From the NCBI GenBank assembly GCA_945860065.1, contig CAMAPI010000010.1, forward strand, positions 1-49,969: a stretch of DNA of 49,969 bases, read 5' to 3'. Both the position numbers and the translations under genes were made by a program. Origin of the DNA: Chryseobacterium gleum (GTDB taxonomy: Bacteria > Bacteroidota > Bacteroidia > Flavobacteriales_D > Crocinitomicaceae). Below are positions 17,001 through 25,041 of the stretch, piece after piece; positions within the stretch are counted from its first letter, which is position 1; every line of letters begins with the position of its first letter. Under the pieces are notes generated by a model that searched no databases, was not told the origin of the DNA, and worked only from the letters and a program-made list of their open reading frames with translations.

Positions 17001-17293
17001 TTCAATCCACAAAATTAGTAGCGAAGAAAGAAGCGAGAGAAATTGTTGATGGTGAATTCGCTACAGCATGTTCTGATTCTTGTCCAACAAACGCAATAAC
17101 CGTTGGAGACTGGAACGACTTGAAATCAGTGATCCGTACAAAATCTGAGGCAACACGTGCTTATCAAGCATTAGAAGAAGTCGGTGTTAAACCAAATGTT
17201 TGGTACCAAGTGAAAGTGCGAAATGAGAGAAATGACTTGTTAAGTAAATTACAAGTTGACGCACATCACGGAGGAAACAAAAAACATCATTAA
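14087..17293 (+). CDS. actB: Alternative complex III subunit B, Tat-exported Mo-oxidoreductase-like iron-sulfur protein
   Basis: This 1068-residue subunit carries the electron relay of the complex. A long N-terminal extension precedes a Tat motif, RRDFLKFLGFS at residues 50-60, ending in a lipobox-like LAAC (C69); this is the extended leader of the ActB family. Residues of roughly 80-720 resemble molybdopterin oxidoreductases, but in characterised complexes this part holds no Mo cofactor. From residue 798 a ferredoxin-like domain contains CIGCGTCLIAC, CHHCNHAPCETVCPV, RCIGTRYCANNCPY, CSLC and CSDSCP, enough for three [4Fe-4S] clusters and one [3Fe-4S] cluster. It follows actA by 33 bases. The periplasmic location is inferred from the leader. 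Confidence 0.95.
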   Translation: MGMTRKYWKGLEELQETPEFIKHKEQEFPNQQSVEEFLSDEKLAETSTARRDFLKFLGFSVAAATLAACEAPVTKVVPYVIKPEDVTPGMPTWYTSTYYDGNSFASILVKTREARPIFVKGNKDFGFTKGGVNAQIVASVLGLYDSERLNHPTAGGTVASWSSIDKAISSALKSAKSVTLLTNTVISPSVKRAIAEMSVSLNGENGSKFQHIQYDAVSYAGMREANLSNFGARIIPGYDFSKAKTIVSVDADFLNTWLLATEYTGQYALTRNPDAAWMSKHIQFETVLSVTGSNADYRGMIKPSEQAAVLAYIIKGLGGNAGVSADLNTSAKAIADEAIKALKKSKNESLVVSGSNNIGVQQLTNKLNNMLQAYGTTIDLANPINLFQSEDAKVSKLVKDVVAGKGPDVLLMMDVNPAYTLPNGDAFAKGLKKIKTSVAISAFADETASLCSYVCPGFHALESWGDFEAKGSEYALSQPTIRPLGEATASALESLLVWNGTAVRGGKDSSVAYDYTKATFAAKFPTADFAMAIHNSVIPQALVPSTLVYADAKIATLPKSAEWEVSFYQKAGIGTGAHANNPWLQELPDPITKVTWDNYITMNPVEMTAKGFVTTFDQEHGLNLTTVKVNGKSVTLPVYPLPGQALKTIGIALGYGRGANGEKIGKAAFQTKEYGGHELNEAGNRKPIGANVYAMVSNGATFEYAAAVTVGASEGVYPIAATQIHHTVMGRYSIVRETTLDIYQNNDRSAFNPPHTLQKLDEHGNHVEAPVSEFDLWDAHPIEKVGHRWGMSIDLSSCIGCGTCLIACQSENNVPVVGKDEVRRGREMHWLRIDRYFASDEEAAVGTRKDKETFSFDKAEIAAENPKVLHMPMMCHHCNHAPCETVCPVAATTHSNEGLNQMTYNRCIGTRYCANNCPYKVRRFNWFNYPSYKKMTEVNPAQDDLGRMVLNPDVTVRTRGVMEKCSLCVQRIQSTKLVAKKEAREIVDGEFATACSDSCPTNAITVGDWNDLKSVIRTKSEATRAYQALEEVGVKPNVWYQVKVRNERNDLLSKLQVDAHHGGNKKHH

Positions 17294-17311
17294 TCAATTT
17301 AAATAACTGAA

Positions 17312-18700
17312 ATGCAAAAGGAAGCAGCAATCAGAGAACCCCTCATTTTAGGTCATAAGACTTACCATGACATTACAGAAGATGTTTGTCGTCCAATCGA
17401 AGATAAAGCACCTAAAATGTGGTATACATTATTTGGGATTGCGCTGATCATCGGGTTGTATGGTGTAGGATGTATCTTGTACTTACTAGGAACTGGTATT
17501 GGAGTTTGGGGATTGAATAAAACCATTGGATGGGCTTGGGATATTACCAACTTCGTTTGGTGGGTAGGTATTGGTCACGCCGGAACCTTGATCTCAGCTG
17601 TACTTTTATTATTCCGCCAAAAATGGAGAATGGCGATTAACCGTTCTGCTGAGGCAATGACCATTTTCGCCGTATTTATGGCTGGATTGTTTCCGTTAAT
17701 TCACATGGGGCGTTTATGGGTTGGTTATTGGGTACTTCCATTGCCAAATCAATTCGGATCTCTTTGGGTGAACTTTAACTCTCCATTACTTTGGGACGTA
17801 TTCGCGATCTCTACTTATTTGTCCGTTTCATTAGTATTCTGGTATATTGGTTTAATTCCAGATTTCGCAACAATTCGTGACCGCGCTAAGAAACCACTAT
17901 CGAAAAAAATGTACTCGATTTTGTCATTTGGTTGGTCTGGACGCGCAAAACATTGGAACCGTTTTGAATTAGTATCACTTGTCTTAGCAGGATTGGCAAC
18001 ACCCTTAGTATTCTCGGTTCACTCGATTGTATCCTTTGACTTTGCTACATCCGTAATTCCTGGATGGCATACAACAATCTTCCCTCCGTACTTTGTTGCG
18101 GGAGCGGTATTCTCTGGATTTGCGATGGTTCAAACCTTGTTATTGGTTATGAGAAAAGCAATGGGACTTGAAGCATATATTCACACAAAACACGTAGAGT
18201 ATATGAACATCGTCATCATGGTAACAGGATCAATTGTAGGTACTGCATACATCACGGAGTTATTTATTTCTTGGTACTCTGGTGTTGAATACGAATCGTA
18301 TGCCTTCATTAACCGTGCTACTGGACCATATTGGTGGGCATATTTTTCGATGATGACATGTAATGTTGTTTCTCCTCAGTTGATGTGGATCCCAAAATTG
18401 AGAAGAAGTTTGATGTTTACTTTCTTTATCTCTATTGTTGTAAATATTGGTATGTGGTTCGAACGTTATGTGATTATCGTAACCTCTATCCACAGAGATT
18501 ATATTCCTGCAGCATGGAGCATGCACTTCCCAAGTCACATCGACATCGGGGTGTACATAGGAACAATTGGATTATTCTTCGTTTTCTTCTTGTTGTTTGC
18601 TCGTTTCTTCCCAGTATTGGCTTTGAACGAGGTAAAAACGATCTTGAAAGGATCAGGACAATCGTACAAAGAATCACCAGATTATAACAAACACCATTAA
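17312..18700 (+). CDS. actC: Alternative complex III subunit C, NrfD-like quinol-binding membrane protein
   Basis: ActC is an NrfD/PsrC-type membrane subunit that binds menaquinol and hands electrons to ActB. The 462-residue protein has about ten hydrophobic helices starting at residue 33 (LFGIALIIGLYGVGCILYLL). It contains conserved segments such as WWVGIGHAGTLISAVLLLFRQKWR, where the His in GHAG belongs to the quinone site in solved structures, and FPLIHMGRLWVGYWVLPLP. It starts 18 bases after actB and is followed after ten bases by actD. Length and order are standard for the operon. Confidence 0.95.
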   Translation: MQKEAAIREPLILGHKTYHDITEDVCRPIEDKAPKMWYTLFGIALIIGLYGVGCILYLLGTGIGVWGLNKTIGWAWDITNFVWWVGIGHAGTLISAVLLLFRQKWRMAINRSAEAMTIFAVFMAGLFPLIHMGRLWVGYWVLPLPNQFGSLWVNFNSPLLWDVFAISTYLSVSLVFWYIGLIPDFATIRDRAKKPLSKKMYSILSFGWSGRAKHWNRFELVSLVLAGLATPLVFSVHSIVSFDFATSVIPGWHTTIFPPYFVAGAVFSGFAMVQTLLLVMRKAMGLEAYIHTKHVEYMNIVIMVTGSIVGTAYITELFISWYSGVEYESYAFINRATGPYWWAYFSMMTCNVVSPQLMWIPKLRRSLMFTFFISIVVNIGMWFERYVIIVTSIHRDYIPAAWSMHFPSHIDIGVYIGTIGLFFVFFLLFARFFPVLALNEVKTILKGSGQSYKESPDYNKHH

Positions 18701-18710
18701 TCCCTAGGGT

Positions 18711-19247
18711 ATGTCAGATAAAGTAATTTATGTAATGTATGACGACGACGAGGCATTGAAAGACAGTGCAAAAAAACTCGTTTCTAAAGGCGTCAAAATT
18801 TCTGAAGTGTTCTCTCCATTTCCAATTCACGGTATTGATCCGATTATTGGTATTAAGAATACACGTCTAGGAATCATGGCTTTCTTATATGGTATAACTG
18901 GTTTGACAGTTGCAACGTTAGGAATGCGTTATTTCATGGTCTCAGATTGGCCAATGAATATTGGAGGTAAACCAAATTTTACCTACCTAGACAATATGTT
19001 GGCCTTCGTTCCAATTACCTTTGAGTTTACGGTGCTTTGTGCAGCACATGGAATGGCGATCACTTATTTATTGAAAAATAAAACCTTGCCTGGAATGCCA
19101 GCGCAAAACCCAGATCCTCGTACAACAGATGATAAATTTGTGATGGAAATCCGTTTGAACGAAAATCATGGAATTTCTGAGGCAGAACTTGACGAAATGT
19201 TGAAGGAAACAGGCTTCTTTGAATTAGATAAAAAGGAAATTAATTAA
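18711..19247 (+). CDS. actD: Alternative complex III subunit D (DUF3341)
   Basis: ActD is a small structural membrane subunit. Its 178 residues start with a soluble domain (VIYVMYDDDEALKDSAKKLV) and continue with HGIDPIIGIKNTRLGI. Two transmembrane helices lie near residues 60-80 and 103-122, the second including FVPITFEFTVLCAAHGMAI, the conserved DUF3341 core. A charged C-terminal tail follows. Position between actC and actE confirms the identity. Confidence 0.93.
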   Translation: MSDKVIYVMYDDDEALKDSAKKLVSKGVKISEVFSPFPIHGIDPIIGIKNTRLGIMAFLYGITGLTVATLGMRYFMVSDWPMNIGGKPNFTYLDNMLAFVPITFEFTVLCAAHGMAITYLLKNKTLPGMPAQNPDPRTTDDKFVMEIRLNENHGISEAELDEMLKETGFFELDKKEIN

Positions 19248-19261
19248 GAAACGATCGTAAG

Positions 19262-20002
19262 ATGAAAAGAAATTTATTTACAATCATAGGTACGTCTTCG
19301 GTGATATTATTGATGCTAAACTCGTGTGTTTCCGACCCGGACAGTCCAGGTTTAGAATACGCACCTGATATGTATCGCACGCCTTCAATAGAACCTTATG
19401 TGGATTATGGTGAAGTAAGAGGCCGCATAGATGAATCGAAAAAAGTAAAATTGTCTGCTCGAATTCCGGCAAGAAACACTATCCCATACTATGGAAAAGA
19501 TACTGCGGAAGTGAAGTTGATGCTTCCTTACTTTAGGAAACCAAATGTGGCATTCAGAGAATCTCACGGATTATATGGCTTTGATGTATCTCTAGCTGAT
19601 GAATACACATTAGCAGCGGCTGATAAAAGAAACTTATTAGGAATCAATGCCCTAAACGCTGTGAAAGTATTGGCAAATGGCAAAGAATTGTTTACGGCTA
19701 TGTGTCAACATTGTCATGGTGAAAAAGGTGATGGAAATGGACCAATGGTAATCAGTGGTGCATATGTAGGTGTTCCTAACTATGCGAATTTAGCAAACCT
19801 TTCTGATGGTCAAATGTTCTACTCCATTTACTACGGTAAAGGAATGATGGGATCTCATGGTTCAATCCTTTCTAAAAAGGAAATTTGGACATTAGTTCAT
19901 TATGTTCGTCAGTTCCAGAATAAAGATTATGGGAAATTTGATGCAACAGGAAAGCCAGTAATGTCTGCAGCAGTATCTGATACAACAGCTGTTAAACCTT
20001 AA
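19262..20002 (+). CDS. actE: Alternative complex III subunit E, monoheme lipoprotein cytochrome c
   Basis: ActE is a periplasmic, lipid-anchored monoheme cytochrome of the complex. The 246-residue protein starts with a lipoprotein signal whose lipobox is LLMLNSC, giving Cys22 as the acylated residue. The class I cytochrome domain lies in the C-terminal half with CQHCH at residues 148-152 followed by GEKGDGNGPM. A likely distal methionine is in KGMMGSHG. The mature N-terminal region (MYRTPSIEPYVDYG) is typical of ActE. Spacings to actD and actF are 14 and 13 bases. Confidence 0.93.
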   Translation: MKRNLFTIIGTSSVILLMLNSCVSDPDSPGLEYAPDMYRTPSIEPYVDYGEVRGRIDESKKVKLSARIPARNTIPYYGKDTAEVKLMLPYFRKPNVAFRESHGLYGFDVSLADEYTLAAADKRNLLGINALNAVKVLANGKELFTAMCQHCHGEKGDGNGPMVISGAYVGVPNYANLANLSDGQMFYSIYYGKGMMGSHGSILSKKEIWTLVHYVRQFQNKDYGKFDATGKPVMSAAVSDTTAVKP

Positions 20003-20015
20003 ACGATCTCAAGAA

Positions 20016-21203
20016 ATGGAATTTCAAATAACCAAAAAAGCAAAAAACGTAACTTTCGGACTCATGGGAGTTGGATTGTTATTGACCATCGTTGGAGTGT
20101 TGATGAACATGAACGATCATCATTTCTTAACTCGATTTCTAGGTAGTGGATTAATCAGTGGATTCTTCTTCTTTGCCCTTGGACTTGGAGCTTTATTCTT
20201 CTTGTCACTGCAATACGCAACCGAAACTGGTTGGTATGCCTCCGTTAAAAGAGTGATCGAAGGAGTTGCTGGATTCTTGCCATACGGAATGGGTGTATTA
20301 GGATTGGTATTGTTAGTAATAACATTAAACGACGGTGCACACATTTATATTTGGATGGATGCTAAAGTATTGGAGCATGACGAAATCATTGCAAATAAAT
20401 CCGCGTATTTAAACCCGGTTTTCTTTTGGATAAGAACATTGGTTTATTTTGCTACGTACATGATCTTTCTTCGAGGATTTCAAAAAAGATCAGCTGAAGA
20501 AGATCGCATTGGTGGAACAGATTTACATTTCCAGAATTACAAAAAAGGAGCGATGTTCCTTGTATTCTTTGCGGTGTTTAGTTCAACATCCTCTTGGGAT
20601 TGGTTGATGTCAATTGATGTTCACTGGTTCTCTACACTTTACGGATGGTATACCTTTGCAGGTATGTGGTGTTCTACAATGGTTGTCCTCGTTCTAACAA
20701 CACTTTACTTAAAGAAATTAGGGTACTTACAAAAAGTGAATGATTCACATATTCACGATTTAGGTAAATGGACATTTGCTACATCATTCTTGTGGTCATA
20801 CCTTTGGTTCTCTCAATTCATGTTGATCTGGTACGCAAACATCGGTGAAGAGGTGGCATACTACATGACGCGTATCGCAAACTTTAAAGTGTTGTATTTC
20901 TCCATGTTCATCATTAATTTTGCTTTTCCAATGTTGATTTTAATGTCGAGAGACGCGAAGAGAAATGCAGGAATATTGACATTTGTTGGAATGGTTATCC
21001 TAACCGGACACTGGTTAGATGTATACATCATGGTTTCAGCAGGAACTTTGGGAGCAAACGCGCGCATCGGAGCATTAGAAATTGGAATGGCTTTGTTAAT
21101 GTTAGGCTTCTTTGCCTTTACGGTTTTGAAAAACTTAACAAAATCACCTTTAACCCCAGTTAACCATCCTTTCTTGGATGAAAGTATTCACCACGAAATT
21201 TAA
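20016..21203 (+). CDS. actF: Alternative complex III subunit F, quinol:cytochrome c oxidoreductase membrane subunit
   Basis: ActF is the second NrfD-related membrane subunit; in known structures it does not bind quinone but may contribute a proton path. The 395-residue product has about ten helices, beginning with FGLMGVGLLLTIVGVLMNM and including SSTSSWDWLMSIDVHWFSTLYGWY, the conserved family block around residues 188-211. The C-terminus includes GHWLDVYIMVSAGT. It lies 23 bases upstream of coxB, the point where the operon passes from complex III to the oxidase. Confidence 0.93.
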   Translation: MEFQITKKAKNVTFGLMGVGLLLTIVGVLMNMNDHHFLTRFLGSGLISGFFFFALGLGALFFLSLQYATETGWYASVKRVIEGVAGFLPYGMGVLGLVLLVITLNDGAHIYIWMDAKVLEHDEIIANKSAYLNPVFFWIRTLVYFATYMIFLRGFQKRSAEEDRIGGTDLHFQNYKKGAMFLVFFAVFSSTSSWDWLMSIDVHWFSTLYGWYTFAGMWCSTMVVLVLTTLYLKKLGYLQKVNDSHIHDLGKWTFATSFLWSYLWFSQFMLIWYANIGEEVAYYMTRIANFKVLYFSMFIINFAFPMLILMSRDAKRNAGILTFVGMVILTGHWLDVYIMVSAGTLGANARIGALEIGMALLMLGFFAFTVLKNLTKSPLTPVNHPFLDESIHHEI

Positions 21204-21225
21204 TTTTTATAATCGTTAAAGTATC

Positions 21226-22461
21226 ATGGAAAATAAATTAATAATTCTTATCGTTGTCATTCTAGGTGCCATTGCAATAGCACAGTTAGTTCGAGTTTAC
21301 GAAATATCCGCGAAATTAAGAAAGACATCTGAACACGAAATCAGCAATAGAGATAATAACCTCAATGCAAAAATGATGCTAGGTTTCATGATTTTTCTGT
21401 TTGTTGGATTCATCTATTTAATGGCAAAATATGGCTGGACAGGTAGAGGAGTTGCTGCATCAGTTGAAGGAAAAGAAACAGATTGGTTATTGAATTTGAA
21501 TTTTGTACTCGTTATTATCATTTTCTTTGCTACTAACTTTTTGTTATTTTTCTTTACCTATAAATATGTAAGAAAGCCTGGTGTAAAGGCATATTATTAT
21601 CCGCACAACAACAAATTAGAGATGCTTTGGACAGTATTTCCAGCAATCGTTTTTGCAATAATAATTATTCTTGGTCTTCAAACTTGGAACGATTTAGTGT
21701 CACCTTCAAACAAAGAAGCAATACGAATTGAGCTTTTTGCAAAGCAATTTGATTGGACAGCTCGATATTCAGGAGTTGATAACACACTTGGAAAGTATGA
21801 TTACAAATTAACAACTGATAATAATGAACTTGGTCTTTTAACTAGTAATACAATAGATACCGCATTAAGAGTGATGTGGGATGGTCCTAATGGCATAAGT
21901 AAAATTCAAAATTTATTGAATAATAGGGATACAATTTTCAACGACTCAACTTCAAACAAGATGCGAAGTGATTTATCACGTAAAGAGCGATTGTATCGCT
22001 TAGTTTCTCAAATGAAAGCAAATCACAATAAAAAATGGGATGCATCTGCATGGGATGATATCATTCAAAAAGACACCTTGGTTTTATGTAAAGGTGTTCA
22101 ATATGAAATAGCACTGAGAGCAAAAGACGTGATACACTCTGCTTTCTTTATTCACATGCGTGCTCAAATGAATGCAGTGCCTGGCATGCCAACAAGGATG
22201 AAATTCACACCTTCTATGACAACGGAAGAAATGCGAAAATCAAAAAACAATCCAGCATTTAACTACACATTGATGTGTAACAAGATTTGTGGTGGGGCGC
22301 ATTATAAAATGAATATGATTGTTGTGGTTAAAGAAAAATCGGCGTACAATGCTTGGATGGCTTCTAAAAAGCAAGAAACATTTAAAGCTAAATATTTTCC
22401 TGCTCCAGCAGCAGCTCCAACAACAGCAGCAATGGTTGTGGATACAACAATGAAAAATTAA
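21226..22461 (+). CDS. coxB: Cytochrome c oxidase subunit II (Cu-A subunit)
   Basis: CoxB receives electrons from the cytochrome chain at the binuclear Cu-A centre. The binding motif reads CNKICGGAHYKM (C351, C355, H359, M362), with the upstream ligand in KDVIHSAFFIHM. The Glu usual between the two cysteines is Lys, which I recall as normal for this phylum. Four hydrophobic segments are seen (about 4-21, 51-68, 92-114, 134-155) instead of the usual two. A long insertion between the first cupredoxin strands and the HS motif (about residues 180-295) makes the protein 411 residues, well above proteobacterial CoxB. There is no C-terminal cytochrome domain, consistent with electron delivery by the Act complex. 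Confidence 0.95.
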   Translation: MENKLIILIVVILGAIAIAQLVRVYEISAKLRKTSEHEISNRDNNLNAKMMLGFMIFLFVGFIYLMAKYGWTGRGVAASVEGKETDWLLNLNFVLVIIIFFATNFLLFFFTYKYVRKPGVKAYYYPHNNKLEMLWTVFPAIVFAIIIILGLQTWNDLVSPSNKEAIRIELFAKQFDWTARYSGVDNTLGKYDYKLTTDNNELGLLTSNTIDTALRVMWDGPNGISKIQNLLNNRDTIFNDSTSNKMRSDLSRKERLYRLVSQMKANHNKKWDASAWDDIIQKDTLVLCKGVQYEIALRAKDVIHSAFFIHMRAQMNAVPGMPTRMKFTPSMTTEEMRKSKNNPAFNYTLMCNKICGGAHYKMNMIVVVKEKSAYNAWMASKKQETFKAKYFPAPAAAPTTAAMVVDTTMKN

Positions 22462-22490
22462 GTTTCGTATAATATTTTAAATTGACTAAA

Positions 22491-24302
22491 ATGGCTTCAG
22501 TAGCACACGAAGGACACGGACATGATCACCACGGTGAACAGCATCACCATGAAGAGAATTTTATTTCTAAATACATATTCTCTCAAGATCATAAAATGAT
22601 TGGAAAGCAGTTTTTAATGACTGCGATTTTCATGGGATTGGTGGCAATGATGTTGTCTATCTTATTCCGGATTCAATTAGCATGGCCAGGAGAAAGTTCA
22701 GATTTTTTAACCTTTTTCTTAGGTGAAAAATGGGCTCCAAGCGGTGTTTTAAAAGAAGACATGTACTTAGGCTTAGTAACCATTCACGGTACAATCATGG
22801 TTTTCTTCCTGTTAACAGGTGGTCTATCTGGGACCTTTTCGAACATGTTGATTCCTCTGCAATTAGGAGCACGCGATATGGCATCTGGATTCTTAAACAT
22901 GTTGTCATACTGGTTCTTCTTCATTTCTTCCATGTTGATGCTTGTGTCTTTATTCGTAGAGTCGGGACCAGCAATGGCTGGCTGGACAATCTATCCTCCG
23001 CTCTCTGCACTGCCACAAGCAGTTTCAGGTTCGGGATTAGGGATGACCTTGTGGTTGTTCTCCATGACAATCTTCATCGCATCTTCCTTGATTGGTTCAT
23101 TGAACTATATCGTTACTGTAATTAACTTACGTACACAAGGGATGAATATGACAAGAATGCCATTAACAATATGGGCCTTCTTTGTAACAGCAATCTTAGG
23201 CGTTTTATCCTTCCCAGTTTTACTATCAGCTGCATTGTTGTTGGTGATGGATAGGTTAGCAGGAACCTCATTCTATTTGTCAGACATCATCGTTGGAGGT
23301 GAAATGTTAGCAAACCATGGTGGATCTCCATTATTGTACCAACACTTGTTCTGGTTCTTAGGTCACCCTGAAGTATACATCGTATTACTGCCAGCCCTAG
23401 GTCTTTCTTCAGAAGTTATCGCAACGAACTCGAGAAAACCAATTTTTGGATACAAAGCAATGATTGGTTCGATTTTGGCAATTGGATTCCTTTCCTTTAT
23501 CGTTTGGGGTCACCACATGTTCGTAACTGGAATGAATCCATTCTTAGGTAGTGTATTCGTATTTACGACCTTGTTAATCGCTATTCCTTCTGCAGTTAAA
23601 ATCTTTAATTACCTCACAACACTTTGGAAAGGATCTTTGGTCTTAACTCCAGGAATGTTGTTTGCCATTGGATTGGTGTCCACATTTATTACAGGCGGTG
23701 TAACGGGAATTATCTTGGCAGATTCTGCATTGGATATCGCGTTACATGACACGTATTTTGTTGTAGCTCACTTCCACATCGTAATGGGAATGTCAGCAGT
23801 ATTTGGAATGTTTGCAGGTGTTTACCATTGGTTCCCGAAAATGTTTGGTACGATGATGAATACCCGATTGGGCTATGTCCATTTTTGGATTACCTTGATA
23901 GGTGCTTACGGAGTTTTCTTTCCAATGCACTTTGTTGGATTAGCTGGAGCTCCAAGACGATACTACGATATTACTGTATATAATGTGAATGATGCACCTT
24001 CAGCGGATATGATGTTGGACTTAAACGTCATTATTACTATTTTCGCGATTTTCGCTGCGCTTGGACAAGTTTTCTTCTTGTTTAACTTCTTTTACAGTAT
24101 TTTCAGAGGGCCGAAGGCTCCTATGAATCCTTGGAATTCAAATACATTAGAGTGGACAACTCCTGTGGAGCATATGCATGGTAACTGGCCTGGAGCCTTA
24201 CCAGTTGTTCACAGATGGCCTTACGATTACTCGAAGCCAGGGTCTGAAACTGACTTTATCCCTCAAAACATTCCGCTAGCCGAAGGCGAGGAAGAACATT
24301 AA
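22491..24302 (+). CDS. coxA: Cytochrome c oxidase subunit I
   Basis: CoxA houses heme a and the heme a3-CuB oxygen-reducing site. The 603-residue start at ATG 22491 is chosen; an in-frame TTG three codons earlier is unnecessary. The CuB/cross-linked Tyr motif WFLGHPEVYIVLLPA, HH in WGHHMFVTG and the heme ligands HDTYFVVAHFHIVMG are present, as is the first-helix heme ligand in IHGTIMVFFLLTGG. About 12 helices are visible. The N-terminus has eight histidines between residues 6 and 20. The gene ends the operon; subunits III and IV are not in the window. A strong terminator follows. Confidence 0.97.
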   Translation: MASVAHEGHGHDHHGEQHHHEENFISKYIFSQDHKMIGKQFLMTAIFMGLVAMMLSILFRIQLAWPGESSDFLTFFLGEKWAPSGVLKEDMYLGLVTIHGTIMVFFLLTGGLSGTFSNMLIPLQLGARDMASGFLNMLSYWFFFISSMLMLVSLFVESGPAMAGWTIYPPLSALPQAVSGSGLGMTLWLFSMTIFIASSLIGSLNYIVTVINLRTQGMNMTRMPLTIWAFFVTAILGVLSFPVLLSAALLLVMDRLAGTSFYLSDIIVGGEMLANHGGSPLLYQHLFWFLGHPEVYIVLLPALGLSSEVIATNSRKPIFGYKAMIGSILAIGFLSFIVWGHHMFVTGMNPFLGSVFVFTTLLIAIPSAVKIFNYLTTLWKGSLVLTPGMLFAIGLVSTFITGGVTGIILADSALDIALHDTYFVVAHFHIVMGMSAVFGMFAGVYHWFPKMFGTMMNTRLGYVHFWITLIGAYGVFFPMHFVGLAGAPRRYYDITVYNVNDAPSADMMLDLNVIITIFAIFAALGQVFFLFNFFYSIFRGPKAPMNPWNSNTLEWTTPVEHMHGNWPGALPVVHRWPYDYSKPGSETDFIPQNIPLAEGEEEH

Positions 24303-24307
24303 TACAT

Positions 24308-24341
24308 AAAAAAGCCCTGACGATTCTGTCAGGGCTTTTTT
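24308..24341. terminator. Strong bidirectional rho-independent terminator
   Basis: A perfect 14-base-pair stem (24308-24321 with 24328-24341) has GC-rich core GCCCTGAC/GTCAGGGC, a six-base loop, and a T run on each strand. It closes the act-cox operon and, on the reverse strand, the DUF3109 gene. Confidence 0.93.
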
Positions 24342-24355
24342 ATGCGATTTACTTT

Positions 24356-24925
24356 CTAGTGTATTTCTTTCTCTATGGCAACTAATTCGTCATAAAAGGA
24401 AGTCCCGAATGCACGTATTAATGGTTCTTTCAAGAATTTAAAGACTGGCACATCTAATTTTTCACCACAAGCACAAGCTGGTTTGCAAATATTCCACTCT
24501 TCATAATTTAAGGCTGTAATGTGGTTAAACTGCTTTACGCGAATGGGATATAAGTGGCAGGAAATAGGCTTTTTGAAATCTGTTTCCTTTTCTAAATACG
24601 CTTTTTCTATGGCACATTTTGTGATTCCTGACTCATCAAAATAAACAAAGGAACATTCTTTCCCTTTTACGAGTGTCGTCGCTGGATGACCTTCGCCATC
24701 CGTGTAGGAAATGCCTTTTTCAGTTACATTAGCGATTCCCTCTGGACGCATATACTTAGAAATTTGTTCATAGTTTTCCTCGATGATGTCAACTTCCTCT
24801 AAAGTCAAAGGCGCGCCGCCATCACCTTCCACGCAACAAGCACCTTTACAGGCGTTTAAGTCACACACGAATTTTCGTTCGAATAACTCGGTGGTAATGA
24901 TTTTATTTTCAATTTCTATAAGCAT
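24356..24925 (-). CDS. DUF3109 cysteine-rich protein (YkgJ-like)
   Basis: The 189-residue protein starts at 24925, 21 codons inside a longer open frame; the shorter start gives the usual MLIEIENKIITTELFER beginning and a -7 box lies four bases upstream. It has ten cysteines: C21, C26, C30, C31 in CDLNACKGACC, then C91, C104, C123, C147, C151, C153. The family is thought to bind zinc or an iron-sulfur centre, in the same group as YkgJ; its cellular role is not known. It has no signal peptide. It diverges from the rimP-nusA-infB operon with the two -7 boxes only 35 bases apart. Confidence 0.88.
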   Translation of the reverse strand: MLIEIENKIITTELFERKFVCDLNACKGACCVEGDGGAPLTLEEVDIIEENYEQISKYMRPEGIANVTEKGISYTDGEGHPATTLVKGKECSFVYFDESGITKCAIEKAYLEKETDFKKPISCHLYPIRVKQFNHITALNYEEWNICKPACACGEKLDVPVFKFLKEPLIRAFGTSFYDELVAIEKEIH

Positions 24926-24929
24926 AGAC

Positions 24930-24937
24930 CAAAGATA
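24930..24937 (-). promoter_or_regulatory. -7 box of the DUF3109 gene, predicted leaderless
   Basis: Reverse-strand TATCTTTG is an exact TAnnTTTG match and is separated from the ATG at 24925 by only four bases. No perfect TTG is present 19 bases further upstream. Confidence 0.55.
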
Positions 24938-24950
24938 AGTCCATTTGATT

Positions 24951-24980
24951 TTGTAAATCCATATAAAGGATGTATATTTG
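24951..24980 (+). promoter_or_regulatory. Consensus promoter of rimP-nusA-infB
   Basis: TTG (24951-24953, within TTTTG), exactly 19 bases, and TATATTTG (24973-24980) match the phylum consensus. Predicted transcription start is near 24985, giving a leader of about 57 bases to the rimP ATG. Confidence 0.8.
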
Positions 24981-25006
24981 TACCACATTTATGAACGAAC
25001 GCAATG

Positions 25007-25028
25007 AGAGGGGACGAAAGTCCCCTCT
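25007..25028 (+). promoter_or_regulatory. GC-rich GAAA-tetraloop hairpin in the rimP leader
   Basis: AGAGGGGAC (25007-25015) pairs with GTCCCCTCT (25020-25028) around a GNRA tetraloop GAAA. TTTTATTA follows at once, so the element looks like an intrinsic terminator or attenuator located between the promoter and rimP, 13 bases before its ATG. Confidence 0.75.
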
Positions 25029-25041
25029 TTTATTACAAGAA

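Noticed and set aside
22276-22311. Glu-to-Lys change in the CoxB Cu-A motif as inactivation
   Set aside because: All metal-ligand side chains (two Cys, His, Met) remain; the Glu contributes only a backbone carbonyl, and Lys is common in this phylum to my recollection.
24970-25041. rimP starting at ATG 24970 or 24991
   Set aside because: The first lies in the -7 box; the second would translate through the leader hairpin and add a tail that RimP proteins lack.
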